Assembly (NCBI GenBank): GCA_017882445.1
Contig: JADGPK010000007.1
Span: forward strand, 25,481 to 89,480
Source of the DNA: Solirubrobacteraceae bacterium
Lineage (GTDB): Bacteria; Actinomycetota; Thermoleophilia; Solirubrobacterales; Solirubrobacteraceae
Length of the DNA stretch: 64,000 nt
Direction: 5' to 3'
The translations under genes were made by a program, and so were the position numbers. The notes beneath the pieces are model-generated. The model was not told the origin of the DNA and searched no databases. It saw only the letters and a program-made list of their open reading frames with translations. Shown here piece by piece: positions 40,869 to 49,791 of this stretch. Within the stretch, counting starts at the first letter, position 1; each line of letters begins with the position of its first letter.

Positions 40869-43010
40869 CTACACGCCGGCGGTGGCCGCGTTGACCTCGC
40901 GCAGCCGCGAGACCGCGGCCTTGACGGCCTCGCGCGCGTCCTCGGGCTCCAGCACGGCCGCGTCGCCGGCTTCCTTGAGGATCTCGCGCACGAGCCAATC
41001 GACCCCCGCGAAGCTCAGCTCGACGACGACCGACCCGTCGCTCCACTCCTCTACGACCCGCCGCGCCTCGCGCGCCCAGCGGGCCCGCTCCGGTGAGACC
41101 CACACGCGCGCGGTCGCCGACGCGGGCACCTCGCCGGTGCGCAGCCAGCCGTCGACCTCCGCCGCCGGGTCGACCTCCGGGCGCGGCTCGAACTTCTCGT
41201 TCGTCACGTTCACGTGCTTGATCCGATCCAGGCGAAAGTGGCGAACACCGTCGCGCTCGGGGTCATAGGACGCCACATACCAGCCCTCGCGGCCGTTGGT
41301 CAGGGCGTAGGGCTCGACCCTGCGTGGTGAGATCTCGTCCTCGTTCTCCTTGTAGTACTCCAGCTCGATCATCTTGCGGGCGACGATCGCCTTGGAGACC
41401 AGGCGCGCCACGTCTGAGTCATCGCCCGAGGTCGGCGCCACCTGCAGGCCCTGCTCCATCGGGTCCTCGCCGAGCGCGGCCACGATCTTCGTGCGCGCGG
41501 AGGTCAGCGAGCCCTCCGGGATGTGCTCGCCGATCAAATCGATCGCAGCGACCAGCGCCTTGGCCTCGACCGGGAGCAGGCGGGCGGGCCGGTCGAAGTT
41601 GTCGCTGTAGGGCTCCGGGTCGACCTCGATCTCCCCCTCCTCCTCGTCGATCTCCGCGTACAGCACGTAGGAGCCACCGCCGAAGTTGACGACGTTGAGG
41701 ACGTTGACGTCCTCGCGGAGCTCCTCGTCGCTGAGCTGCAAGCGCTCGCACACCTCCGTCATCACCACGCGCTCACCGGCGCGCCCGGCCTTGATCAGGA
41801 TGCTCGCGAGCGTCACCAGCCGCGCGAACCGCTCGGGACGAATCGCCGCCTCCGCGCGGCCGGAGCCACGCTCTCCGTCTGCGCCCGTCGAGTCGCGCCC
41901 TCCCGCCCGCGAGCGCGACTGGCCCGTTATCCGCCCGCCCGTCGTCGCGTTGGCGACCGTCTTGGTGACCGCGTCGCGACCGGCGGGCGCGCTCGGAGGC
42001 ACGTCGCCGTGGTGCTCCTCGAGCTGCTCGAGCCGGCGCTGGAACTCGCTCCTGAGCTCCTCGCCTCCCAGCAGCCGCGCGTTCGCGCCCAGCCCGAACA
42101 CCCACGAGATGAGACCGCGCGGGTTGGAGTATCCGGTGAGGAAGACCGCGTCGCCGTCGTCATGGCGGATGTCCCCGTAGCGGCCGAAGTGGCGTTCGAC
42201 CTGCCAGGCGATCCGCTCACCGATGTGGACTTCGGCGACGCCCCGCTCGTCCCCCAGCTGCCAGTCGGCGCGGTTGGCGTATGCACGCGGGTCGAAGTCG
42301 GCAGGGCGGCGAAAGTCGTGCTCGGCCTTCGTCGCATAGGACACCTTGCCGCGGATGCGCGACAGGCGGAACACGCGGATCGCCTTGCGCTCGTGGGAGT
42401 AGCCGAGCAGGTAGAACTGACCGCCCTGGAAGAGCAGGTGGTAGGGGTCCACGCGGCGGGCGCCCACCTCGTCGCGCTCCATCGTGTAGTACTCGAACAG
42501 GATCGTCTTGTTGCGGAAGATCGCCGTCTCCACCTTGGCCAGGCGCGCAGAGAGCTCGTGACCGCCGGCCGAGGCGGTGATGCCGAGCGCCACCGAGCGC
42601 TGCTCCGGTGCGCGCAGCGGGCTGGGGCGGCCCCAGGTGATCTGCTGCAGCGCGAGGCGCAGCGGCTCCGCGTAGGCGAATTCCCCGTCGAGCAGGCTCA
42701 GTGCGGTCTGCAGGGCGGCGAGCTCCTTGTCGGTGAACTCGATCGCGGGCAGGTGGAAGTTCTCGGGGCGCAGCGAATAGTTCTCCTGCTCGGCCGCGCC
42801 GTCGGCTGGCCGCTCGACCGTCAGCTGGATGCGCAGCGATTCGAGCTCTGAGCGATCCGCGTAGAAGCGGCGTGCGAACGCATCCTCGTTCATGCCGCTG
42901 TAGCCCTCAACGTCGCGCCGGATCTCCAGGGCCGTGACGGGACGCCGCTCGGCCATCAGGTAGGAGATCAGCGAGAGCTGACGGATGAGCTTCTCGGTGT
43001 CCTTTGCCAT
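40869..43010 (-). CDS. pafBC: Fused PafB-PafC-type WYL transcriptional regulator
   Basis: 713 residues with two HTH-WYL units in tandem. The first HTH (about 1-75, LIRQLSLISYLMAERRPVTALEIRRDVEGYSGMNEDAFARRFYADRSELESL) is followed by WYL (about 165-240) and WCX; the second unit begins about residue 355 (RFARLVTLASILIKAGRAGERVVMTEVCERLQLSDEELREDVNVL). PafB and PafC are separate genes in mycobacteria and activate the LexA-independent DNA-damage response; here both are in one chain, as in some other actinobacteria. WYL domains are thought to sense ssDNA. The linker between units (about 330-355) is Gly/Ser/Arg-rich. It lies 72 nt from the PPOX gene on the same strand. Confidence 0.88.
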   Translation of the reverse strand: MAKDTEKLIRQLSLISYLMAERRPVTALEIRRDVEGYSGMNEDAFARRFYADRSELESLRIQLTVERPADGAAEQENYSLRPENFHLPAIEFTDKELAALQTALSLLDGEFAYAEPLRLALQQITWGRPSPLRAPEQRSVALGITASAGGHELSARLAKVETAIFRNKTILFEYYTMERDEVGARRVDPYHLLFQGGQFYLLGYSHERKAIRVFRLSRIRGKVSYATKAEHDFRRPADFDPRAYANRADWQLGDERGVAEVHIGERIAWQVERHFGRYGDIRHDDGDAVFLTGYSNPRGLISWVFGLGANARLLGGEELRSEFQRRLEQLEEHHGDVPPSAPAGRDAVTKTVANATTGGRITGQSRSRAGGRDSTGADGERGSGRAEAAIRPERFARLVTLASILIKAGRAGERVVMTEVCERLQLSDEELREDVNVLNVVNFGGGSYVLYAEIDEEEGEIEVDPEPYSDNFDRPARLLPVEAKALVAAIDLIGEHIPEGSLTSARTKIVAALGEDPMEQGLQVAPTSGDDSDVARLVSKAIVARKMIELEYYKENEDEISPRRVEPYALTNGREGWYVASYDPERDGVRHFRLDRIKHVNVTNEKFEPRPEVDPAAEVDGWLRTGEVPASATARVWVSPERARWAREARRVVEEWSDGSVVVELSFAGVDWLVREILKEAGDAAVLEPEDAREAVKAAVSRLREVNAATAGV

Positions 43011-43086
43011 CTGGCTCTGAAAGATAGAAGCCGGCGGCGATACGGACGCGACGAGGTCGAACGGCCGCCCCGCTATTTGCGGAGTT

Positions 43087-44088
43087 TCAGGCTGCTTCGC
43101 GCACCGGCACGGACGGCTCGCCGATCTGCGCCTGCTCGCCGCCCCGCTCGGCGAAGAACGCTCCTCCTCCGATCGCGCGGTCGAATCCCGACCAGCGCCG
43201 ACCCGGGGCGAGCTCCTTCTCGAGTCGGTCGAAGCTCCCAAGCCGTCCGCCGAGGTTGTCGATCATGTGGACGAGGGTCGCCTCGCGCGTGCACGGCACG
43301 ACCGGGCTGCCGTGCTCCAGCGTGCCGTGGTGGGAGAGGATGATGTGGGCGACGGCCTGCGCGAGCTCGGCAGGAAAGCCCTCGATGTCCTCGATCAGGC
43401 GGCGGATGCGGTAGTAGCCGAGGGCGATCTCCCCTTGCAGCCTGCCGGCGTCGGTGAGGTCGATGTTCTGCGGGTCCGCGGTGTAGGCCTCGAGCTTGCC
43501 GACGTCGTGGAGCAGCGCGCCCGTCACCGCCACGTCGCGATCGATGCCGGCGAACGTGGCGCTGATCGCGCTCACGGCCTGGGCGACGCCCAGGGAGTGC
43601 TCGAGCAGGCCGTGGAGGTAGGCCTGGTGGTAGTACTTGGCCGCCGGAGCCACGCGGTAGGCGGCCCACAGCTCGGAGCCCTCGCCGAACACGTGCTCGA
43701 GCAGGACGCGCAGGTGCGGCTCCTGGATCGTGCCCAGCAGCTCGCGGATCTCGCGCTCCATCTGGCCGATGTCGCGCGCGGGGCCGTCCAGCAGATCCTT
43801 GGGGTCGAACGTCCCCGGCTCGGCGGCCTCGATGGAGCGCAGGTTGATCTGCGGGCCGAAGCGCGGGTGAACGGTGTATCGGCCCCGCACCCTCACCGGC
43901 ACCCCTGCCCGCGCCAGCTCGCCCACCTCGACCAGCTCCTCCCACACCATGCACGCGACCGCGCCTGTACGGTCGCCGAGCTGCAGGCGCAGATACTCGC
44001 CACCGTCGCGCCGCTGACGGCGCTCGGCCTCGCGGACCAGGAGAACCTGATCGATCTCCGTGCCGTCGATGAGCTCGTTCAAGAGCAT
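43087..44088 (-). CDS. OB-fold/HD-domain protein, second YhaM-like exoribonuclease
   Basis: 333 residues from ATG 44088. OB fold first (RLQLGDRTGAVACMVW ... VPVRVRGRYTVHPRFGPQINL), then the HD domain: YYHQAYLHGLLEHSLGVAQ, TGALLHDVGKLEAYT and IILSHHGTLEHGSP, with all metal-binding His and Asp residues. It matches the 5750-6706 paralogue in domain order and motif spacing. It probably acts as a 3'-5' exoribonuclease of the YhaM/CBF1 type. The C-terminal 45 residues are unlike the paralogue. The gene ends 76 nt from the pafBC start. Confidence 0.82.
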   Translation of the reverse strand: MLLNELIDGTEIDQVLLVREAERRQRRDGGEYLRLQLGDRTGAVACMVWEELVEVGELARAGVPVRVRGRYTVHPRFGPQINLRSIEAAEPGTFDPKDLLDGPARDIGQMEREIRELLGTIQEPHLRVLLEHVFGEGSELWAAYRVAPAAKYYHQAYLHGLLEHSLGVAQAVSAISATFAGIDRDVAVTGALLHDVGKLEAYTADPQNIDLTDAGRLQGEIALGYYRIRRLIEDIEGFPAELAQAVAHIILSHHGTLEHGSPVVPCTREATLVHMIDNLGGRLGSFDRLEKELAPGRRWSGFDRAIGGGAFFAERGGEQAQIGEPSVPVREAA

Positions 44089-44440
44089 GACCTGAAGGTA
44101 GAGGTGGTTGCGGACGGGATGCGAGTGGACCCCGACGTCCCCCCGCTCGCCGCCGGGGGAATGGCCCTTCGCGCCCGCCGCGGGCGCCAGGCCTTCACGG
44201 GCGCCGCGCCCGATAGGGGCCCGACGCCCGCGGAGACCTGGCATTGGGGGACGCCCGATCTCTCCCGAGCACCGTTCGAGAGAGGGGTGAGCGGTGCTCA
44301 AGCTCCTGCAGCCCCCTGACCGGGAATGACTTCCGCGAAGTCGATTCCGCCGCCAGCATAGTTTCACCGGAGCGGTTCTGCGAGGTGTGTCTCCGACTCG
44401 CAGACGGCCATACCCCGCCTGGCGCCTACACTCTTCGGCC
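44089..44440. other. Intergenic region before the dCTP deaminase
   Basis: About 350 nt with no convincing gene. An 8-bp inverted repeat (GAGCACCG at 44267-44274 and CGGTGCTC at 44292-44299) is the only notable structure; it lacks a T-tract. TACACT at 44427-44432 is a likely -10 box for the dcd transcript. Confidence 0.5.
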
Positions 44441-44464
44441 ATGCGAAAGCGAGCACCGATGTGA
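44441..44464 (+). CDS. Seven-codon upstream open reading frame coupled to dcd
   Basis: ATG at 44441 opens MRKRAPM followed by TGA at 44462-44464. Its stop overlaps the GTG start of dcd (44461) out of frame. TACACT lies 8 nt before the ATG, so a leaderless mRNA would begin with this short frame. It may set the ribosome on the weak GTG start; a regulatory role is speculative. Confidence 0.35.
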   Translation: MRKRAPM

Positions 44465-45642
44465 TCGATGCAGCGGTTTCGAGCGCCGCGCTCGGAGACT
44501 CCGATGGTGGCCTCGGACAGGCCACGGGCGTGCTCCCGTCTCAGCGGCTGCGCGAGGCGATCTCGCGGGAGTGGATGGTCGCGGGTCCCTGGCGGATCCC
44601 GGGCGAGTCGGTGCAGCCGGCGAGCGTCGACCTGCGCCTGGGCGAGCACGCGTGGGCGCTGCGCTGCAGCTTCCTGCCGGACAGCGACTCGACGGTCGAG
44701 GAGAAGATCGAGGACCTGGCGTTCGAACGGATCGACCTGCGCGACGGAGCCACGCTGGAGCGCGACCGGCCCTATCTGGTCCCGCTGATCGAGGAGCTCC
44801 GCCTGCCGGACGAGCTCCGCGCAAAGGCCAACCCCAAGAGCTCGACGGGGCGCCTGGACGTGTTCACGCGGGTGCTCACCGACCGCAACCACCGCTTCGA
44901 TGAGATCTCCGACGGTTATCACGGCAAGCTCTACCTGGAGGTCGTGCCGCGCACGTTCGCGATCCGGGTCAAGACCGGGCTCGCGCTCAACCAGGTCCGG
45001 CTGATGTCCGCGGACGCGCGCCTCAGCGACGATGAGCTGCTCGCGCTGCACGCCAGCTCGCCGCTGCTCTACCTGGACTCCCAGCCGTTGGCCGAATCGG
45101 AGCTCTCGCTCGCGGACGGCCTGTTTCTCAGCCTCGACGTGTCAGGTTCGGCGGAGAGCATCGTGGGGTATCGCGCGAAGAAGAACAGCCTGCCGATCGA
45201 CCTCACCCGCGTCGGCGCACTGAAATGGCGCGACTACTGGGAGCCGGTGAACCCCGAGAAGGGCGGGCGGATCGTGCTCGAGCCCGAGGTCTTCTACCTG
45301 CTGTTGTCGGCCGAGGGCGTCAGCATCCCGCCGTCCTACGCCGCGGAGATGCTCGCCTATGACCCGACGGCCGGAGAGCTGCGTACCCACTACGCCGGAT
45401 TCTTCGACCCGGGCTTCGGCTACGCCCGCGACCACACCGCGCCCGGAAGCCGCGCGGCGCTCGAGGTTCGCGCTCGCGACGTGTCGTTCATGGTCGAGCA
45501 CCGCCAGCCCGTCTGCAAGCTCGCATTCGAGCGCATGGCCGAGGAGCCGGACGTGCTCTACGGCAAGGAGCTCGGGTCCAACTACCAGGGCCAGCTCACG
45601 ATGCTGAGCAAGCATTTCCTGGAGGCGCGGCCCGCTCGCTGA
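44461..45642 (+). CDS. dcd: dCTP deaminase, long two-domain form
   Basis: 393 residues, about twice the length of the classical Dcd. Two dUTPase-fold segments are present: KANPKSSTGRLDVFTRVLTD with RFDEISDGYHGKLYLEVVPRTFAIRVKTGLALNQVRL, and a C-terminal unit with THYAGFFDPGFGY. The long form occurs in proteobacteria and some actinobacteria and is annotated as 2'-deoxycytidine 5'-triphosphate deaminase; it produces dUTP for dTTP synthesis. The conserved Glu in YLEVVPR suits the catalytic water-activating residue. Start is a GTG overlapping a short upstream frame. Confidence 0.88.
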   Translation: MIDAAVSSAALGDSDGGLGQATGVLPSQRLREAISREWMVAGPWRIPGESVQPASVDLRLGEHAWALRCSFLPDSDSTVEEKIEDLAFERIDLRDGATLERDRPYLVPLIEELRLPDELRAKANPKSSTGRLDVFTRVLTDRNHRFDEISDGYHGKLYLEVVPRTFAIRVKTGLALNQVRLMSADARLSDDELLALHASSPLLYLDSQPLAESELSLADGLFLSLDVSGSAESIVGYRAKKNSLPIDLTRVGALKWRDYWEPVNPEKGGRIVLEPEVFYLLLSAEGVSIPPSYAAEMLAYDPTAGELRTHYAGFFDPGFGYARDHTAPGSRAALEVRARDVSFMVEHRQPVCKLAFERMAEEPDVLYGKELGSNYQGQLTMLSKHFLEARPAR

Positions 45643-45783
45643 CGCAGATCGGCGCGCACCCTCCGGCTGAGCCTGAAGCCTGGCCAGGAGCGTCGCGGGG
45701 CGGGCTGGGCGGCAACGTGTTCGGAGTGTCCGTCCGGACGGCGACCGGGGCTCTTGAGAGTCCAGTGTTTATAGTTGTCAGAG

Positions 45784-45841
45784 CTGATATGCCGAACTAG
45801 ATTGCCGTATCAGCCAATTGAACTTCCCGGCCAGGGAAGTG
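45784..45841. promoter_or_regulatory. Inverted repeats upstream of the IclR gene (candidate operators)
   Basis: Two dyads precede the gene: GCTGATA-N18-TATCAGC (45784-45815) and ACTTCCC-N5-GGGAAGT (45823-45841). IclR regulators often bind such dyads next to their own promoters; the second ends 26 nt before the GTG start. The region 45643-45866 shows no gene. Confidence 0.5.
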
Positions 45842-45866
45842 TACCCGGGACAAAACAGGAATCAAG

Positions 45867-46739
45867 GTGCCGATGCCCAGAACGAGTTCAACTGCCGCCA
45901 AAGCCGCCAAGGACGCCATCGAGCCGGCTTGGTCGATTCCCAGCCTGCGCGAGCCGCGCTACTCCCAGTCGCTGGAGAGGGGCCTTGCGATCCTCGGCTG
46001 CTTCACTCCCAAGCGCCCCGTGCTCGGGATCGCCGACATCGCCGACGAGCTCGGCATGAGCCGCTCCACCACCCACCGCTACGTGATCACGCTCGTGGCT
46101 CTCGGCTACCTGGAGCAGGGCGCCTCGCGCAAGTACCGCCTCGGGCTGCGCGTGACCGACCTCGGGATGTCCGCCCTGAACTCCACCGGCCTGCGCGAGC
46201 ACGCTCATCCCTATCTGGAGGAGCTGGGCCAGCGCAGCACCTACACCACGAGCCTCGGCGTGCTCGACGGCACGGATGTCCTCTACGTCGACCGCGTCCG
46301 CAGCTACCGCCGCGGGCAGAGCGGCATCGACCTCAACGTTCACACGGGCTCACGCCTACCCAGCTACTGCACCTCCATGGGCAAGCTCCTGCTCGCCAAC
46401 CTCCCCGAGGCTGAGCAGCGCGAGCTGATCGCCTCCATGAAGCTCACGAAACACGGCCCCAACACGATCACGGGCAAGAAAGCGCTGCGCGAGGAGCTCG
46501 ACGAGATCCGGACCGCGGGCTTCGCCGTCAACGACCAGGAGCTCGCACCCGGGCTGTACGCGATCGCGGCGCCCGTCCGCAACGAGGCACGCGACGTCGT
46601 CGCCGCTGTCAACCTGTCGGCCCACAGCTCGATGATCTCGCTCGAGGAGCTCGTCGACGCGCTCGGCCCGCACCTCGTCTCCACAGCCGACCGGATCTCC
46701 GCCCGCCTGGGCTACCGGCGCGACGACGAGCAGAACTAG
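45867..46739 (+). CDS. IclR-family transcriptional regulator
   Basis: 290 residues. A Ser/Ala-rich N-terminal tail (1-30) precedes the winged HTH (about 32-95): LGIADIADELGMSRSTTHRYVITLVALGYLEQ. The C-terminal effector domain has the usual SYCTSMGKLLLANLPE, ELAPGLYAIAAPVRN and VVAAVNLSAHSS segments, which form the GAF-like ligand pocket. AGGA 6 nt upstream supports the GTG start at 45867. The closest family role is control of aromatic or short-chain acid catabolism, but no catabolic gene is adjacent. Effector is unknown. Confidence 0.9.
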   Translation: MPMPRTSSTAAKAAKDAIEPAWSIPSLREPRYSQSLERGLAILGCFTPKRPVLGIADIADELGMSRSTTHRYVITLVALGYLEQGASRKYRLGLRVTDLGMSALNSTGLREHAHPYLEELGQRSTYTTSLGVLDGTDVLYVDRVRSYRRGQSGIDLNVHTGSRLPSYCTSMGKLLLANLPEAEQRELIASMKLTKHGPNTITGKKALREELDEIRTAGFAVNDQELAPGLYAIAAPVRNEARDVVAAVNLSAHSSMISLEELVDALGPHLVSTADRISARLGYRRDDEQN

Positions 46740-46767
46740 CGCCCGTCGCATAACCTCTGGCGCCGGA

Positions 46768-47196
46768 ATGTCCAGCTCCGCCGCCAGACGCGTCCTTGCG
46801 CCGCTCAGCGTCCCGCTCTGCGCGGTCGCCCTCGCGGCGTGCGGGAGCACCGTGTCGACCACCGGCTTCAAGGGCGAACAGCGCGCGGTGGCACAGACGA
46901 TCTCAAACCTCCAGGCAGACGCGACGGCTGCGGACGCCAAGAAGATCTGCGCGAACGACGTCGCCGGCACCCTCGTCAGGAGCCTCGGGGGCGTGAAGGG
47001 CTGCGAACGGGCGATCAAAGACCAGCTGGCCGAGGTCGACAACCTCGAAGCCAGTATCCAATCCATCGACGTCGCCGCCGGCGCAGCCAGCGCGACCGCG
47101 CGCGTCAAGAGCACCTACGAAGGCAGGAGCCACGCCGGCACCGTCACCCTCGTCAAGGAAGGCAAGAGCTGGAAGATCTCCCGGGCGCAGCGCTAG
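46768..47196 (+). CDS. Small lipoprotein
   Basis: 142 residues. A signal peptide ends in a lipobox (VALAAC), with lipidation at Cys25. The mature part has GEQRAVAQTISNLQADATAADAKKICANDVAGTL, then KGCERAIKDQLAEVDNLEASIQSIDVAAGAASATARVKSTYEG and GTVTLVKEGKSWKISRA, a pattern like NTF2/DUF4878-type lipoproteins in actinobacteria. Function is unknown. It starts 28 nt after the IclR stop and may be cotranscribed. Confidence 0.82.
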   Translation: MSSSAARRVLAPLSVPLCAVALAACGSTVSTTGFKGEQRAVAQTISNLQADATAADAKKICANDVAGTLVRSLGGVKGCERAIKDQLAEVDNLEASIQSIDVAAGAASATARVKSTYEGRSHAGTVTLVKEGKSWKISRAQR

Positions 47197-47247
47197 GCCG
47201 GACCGACCCCGGGGCGCGCACCAACGGCGAGCCGTCAGCCGACGGGG

Positions 47248-48555
47248 CTACGGCTCGAGCCGGTGCGGCCCGCGGTATAGGAACGTCACCTCGCGCACAT
47301 TCTCCTGCCCGAGCATCTGCATCAGAAGCCGCGTGAGCCCGAATCCGAACCCTCCGTGCGGAGGCGCGCCGAAACGGAAGAAGTTCAGGTAGTACTGGAT
47401 CGGAGCAACGTCCACCTTCTTGTCCCGCGCCTGGGCCATCAGCTGCTCGTAGCGGTGCTCGCGCTGTGCCCCGGTCGTGAGCTCGATCCCCCGCCACAGC
47501 AGGTCGAAGCTCTTGGTCAGAGTCGGATCCTCGACGTGGCGCATGTGGTAGAACGGCCTCACCGTGGTCGGGTAGTCGGTCACGAACGTGAACTCGTGGC
47601 CGTGTTGCTCTCTGATCAGCGCCGACAGGGCCCGCTCGCTCGGTGGGTCCAGGTCATGCCCGGCTCCCGGCGCGTCATGCCCGGCCTCGCGGAGCATCGT
47701 CTTTGAGTCCTCCAGCGTGACGCGGGGGAAGGGCACCGCGGGCACAACCAGCTCCGTGTCGAACGTCGCTTCGATCGCCGGCCCGTGCGTCTGCTTCACC
47801 ACCGTCAGCACGTGCGCCAGCCAGGCCTCCTCGAAGGCCATCACGTCCTCGTGCGAGTCGATCCAGGAGATCTCCACGTCCACGCTCGTGAACTCGGTGT
47901 CGTGACGTGAGGTGAACGACGGGTTCGCGCGGAACACCGGACCCACCTCGAACACCCGCCCGAAGCCCGCCGCCATCGCCATCTGCTTGTAGAACTGCGG
48001 CGACTGCGCCAGATAGGCCTCGCGGTCGAAGTACTCGACCTTGAACAGCTCAGCGCCGGACTCACTCGCCGAGCCCATGAACTTGGGCGTGTGCAGCTCG
48101 ATGAAGCCGTCGCCGCGCCAGAACTCGCGCATCGCGTGCTCGGCCGTCGTCTGCACCTCGAAGATCAGCCGTCTGTCCGGACGACGCAGATCCATGTAGC
48201 GCCAGTCGATCCGCTTGTCGAGCGCCGAGTCCGCCGCCACCGGCAGCTCCGGCTCGGCCGGCGAGTCCACCTGCAGGGCATCGAGCTTCAGCTCCAGGCC
48301 ACCGAGCTTTACCCGCTCGTCGGCCACCACCGTCCCGGTGACGGTCACCGCCGACTCAGCGGTCAAGGCCGAGACCGCGTCGTTGAGCTCGCCGGGCGGA
48401 TCGTCCTTTCCGAGCACCGCCTGCGCCAGGCCCGTTTCGTCGCGCACGATCACGAACTGCATCCGCTTCTGGTCGCGCACGGTCTGGACCCATCCCCGCA
48501 CGGTCACCCGCTCGCCGACCTTCTCGGACAGTTCCCTGATCAGTGAGCGCGTCAC
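47248..48555 (-). CDS. aspS: Aspartyl-tRNA synthetase, archaeal/eukaryotic-type short form
   Basis: 435 residues; it lacks the 110-residue GAD insertion of bacterial AspRS, so it is the archaeal-genre enzyme. An OB anticodon domain (GWVQTVRDQKRMQFVIVRD) precedes the class II core with motif 2 FRANPSFTSRHDTEFTSVD and motif 3 GGFGFGLTRL. LHTPKFMGSASESGAELF and QSPQFYKQMAMA are the aspartate-binding segments. Many such enzymes are non-discriminating and also charge tRNA-Asn, which would need GatCAB; whether this one is cannot be decided here. The GTG at 48555 starts the gene. Confidence 0.92.
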   Translation of the reverse strand: MTRSLIRELSEKVGERVTVRGWVQTVRDQKRMQFVIVRDETGLAQAVLGKDDPPGELNDAVSALTAESAVTVTGTVVADERVKLGGLELKLDALQVDSPAEPELPVAADSALDKRIDWRYMDLRRPDRRLIFEVQTTAEHAMREFWRGDGFIELHTPKFMGSASESGAELFKVEYFDREAYLAQSPQFYKQMAMAAGFGRVFEVGPVFRANPSFTSRHDTEFTSVDVEISWIDSHEDVMAFEEAWLAHVLTVVKQTHGPAIEATFDTELVVPAVPFPRVTLEDSKTMLREAGHDAPGAGHDLDPPSERALSALIREQHGHEFTFVTDYPTTVRPFYHMRHVEDPTLTKSFDLLWRGIELTTGAQREHRYEQLMAQARDKKVDVAPIQYYLNFFRFGAPPHGGFGFGLTRLLMQMLGQENVREVTFLYRGPHRLEP

Positions 48556-48597
48556 GTCAAGGACCCTATCGAGGGGGCGCGCGCAACGGCACGCGAG

Positions 48598-49791
48598 CTA
48601 GGACTGGATGCCCTCGTCGCCTCGCTCGAGCGCAGCGCGGCCGTCGTCGGAGAGCACCCGGAGCGCCTCCATGATCGTGTCGGCCGCGATCTTGTGAGCG
48701 TCGCAGATGCGCCCGAGATGAAGCAGCGAGTCGGTCTCCGCGGCGACGTCCCCATCGCCGAGGCGCATCACCAGCGGGATGCCCGGCGCGAGGTCGCTGA
48801 CGGCCAACCCCACCTCGACGTTCACGAGATCGGTGGAGGTCACGGCCGCCACGGCCGCGCAGCGGCGGATGCCGAGGCGCTCGAGCGTCTCGCGGTCATC
48901 GCCGCGTCCGATCGCGATCGGGATCCCGGCGGCCCGCGCGAGCCGAACACAGGGCGCGTCGGGATCGCGCTCGACGCCCAGCACCGAGACGCCGCGGCGC
49001 CGGAGCTCCTGCGCCAGGCGGAAGCCGACCTGTCCGAAGCCGATCAGCAGCACGTGGTTGCGGGCCGGCGCAGCCCGCGAGCCGATCAGCGTCGTCAGAC
49101 GGGGGCGGCTCAGCCGACGCACGAGCGCCGCCGTGAAGACCGCGACGAGCAGCAGCGCCGCGAGCGTGTCCAGGGCGGACAGGAGCTTGAACCACGCGGC
49201 GCCCGCTGCGGCGCCGGGCGTGCCCGCCACGGTCGCCACGGATCTGGTGCTGAAGTACAGCGCGTCGACGACGCCCTCGTGCAGCGCGATCATCGAGATC
49301 GCCCCCTCGAAGAGCAGCGCGATCAGGAGCCCGACACCGGCGCGGACGAGCAACCGCAGCGCGTCGTCGACGAGACGGATCCCGTTGCGCCCTCGCGCTG
49401 AGGCCCGGCCGGCCACGGCGATCGTCTGCTCGGCCAGGTCGGCGGCGACGAGTTTCGAGGGCGAGATGACATGCACCGCGGGCACCACGTGCTGCAGCTC
49501 CCGCGTGATCGTCCTGTCGAACATGGTCACCCACAGCGGCAGCTCCGGCCTCAGGTGCGCGCTCAGCAGCGTCAGCCGCAGCGCGAGCACGTCGTCGCGC
49601 GTGACCACCGCCACTGCGCCCCAGCGCGGCTCGCGGAGAGCCGCCGCGGTCTCGCTGTCGGTCAGCGACATCGCCTGCTCGGCCGCGATGCCGCTCTGCT
49701 CGAGCCTGCGCATCAGCGCCACGCCGAGGCCCGCCGATTCGCCCAGAACCAGCACCGCTCGACCGACGCCGGGGCTGGGGTGTTCGCTCAC
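48598..49791 (-). CDS. Two-RCK ion-channel-like membrane protein
   Basis: 397 residues from GTG 49791. It has an N-terminal Rossmann domain (VLVLGESAGLGVALMRRLE), a membrane part with two helices flanking a pore-like loop (LLVRAGVGLLIALLFEGAISMIAL ... ALYFSTRSVATVAGTPG ... LLLVAVFTAALV), and a second Rossmann/RCK domain with HVLLIGFGQVGFRLAQELRRRG and the acidic end-of-beta2 ERDPDA (NAD-type). The arrangement resembles Kch-like and DMI1/POLLUX-like channels. The potassium filter TVGYG is absent and replaced by TVAGTPG, so selectivity is uncertain. GTGA overlaps the valS stop by 4 nt. Confidence 0.78.
   Translation of the reverse strand: MSEHPSPGVGRAVLVLGESAGLGVALMRRLEQSGIAAEQAMSLTDSETAAALREPRWGAVAVVTRDDVLALRLTLLSAHLRPELPLWVTMFDRTITRELQHVVPAVHVISPSKLVAADLAEQTIAVAGRASARGRNGIRLVDDALRLLVRAGVGLLIALLFEGAISMIALHEGVVDALYFSTRSVATVAGTPGAAAGAAWFKLLSALDTLAALLLVAVFTAALVRRLSRPRLTTLIGSRAAPARNHVLLIGFGQVGFRLAQELRRRGVSVLGVERDPDAPCVRLARAAGIPIAIGRGDDRETLERLGIRRCAAVAAVTSTDLVNVEVGLAVSDLAPGIPLVMRLGDGDVAAETDSLLHLGRICDAHKIAADTIMEALRVLSDDGRAALERGDEGIQS

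Noticed and set aside
44260..44300. Rho-independent terminator between the YhaM-like gene and dcd
   Set aside because: The 8-bp inverted repeat has a 17-nt loop and no T-tract on either strand.
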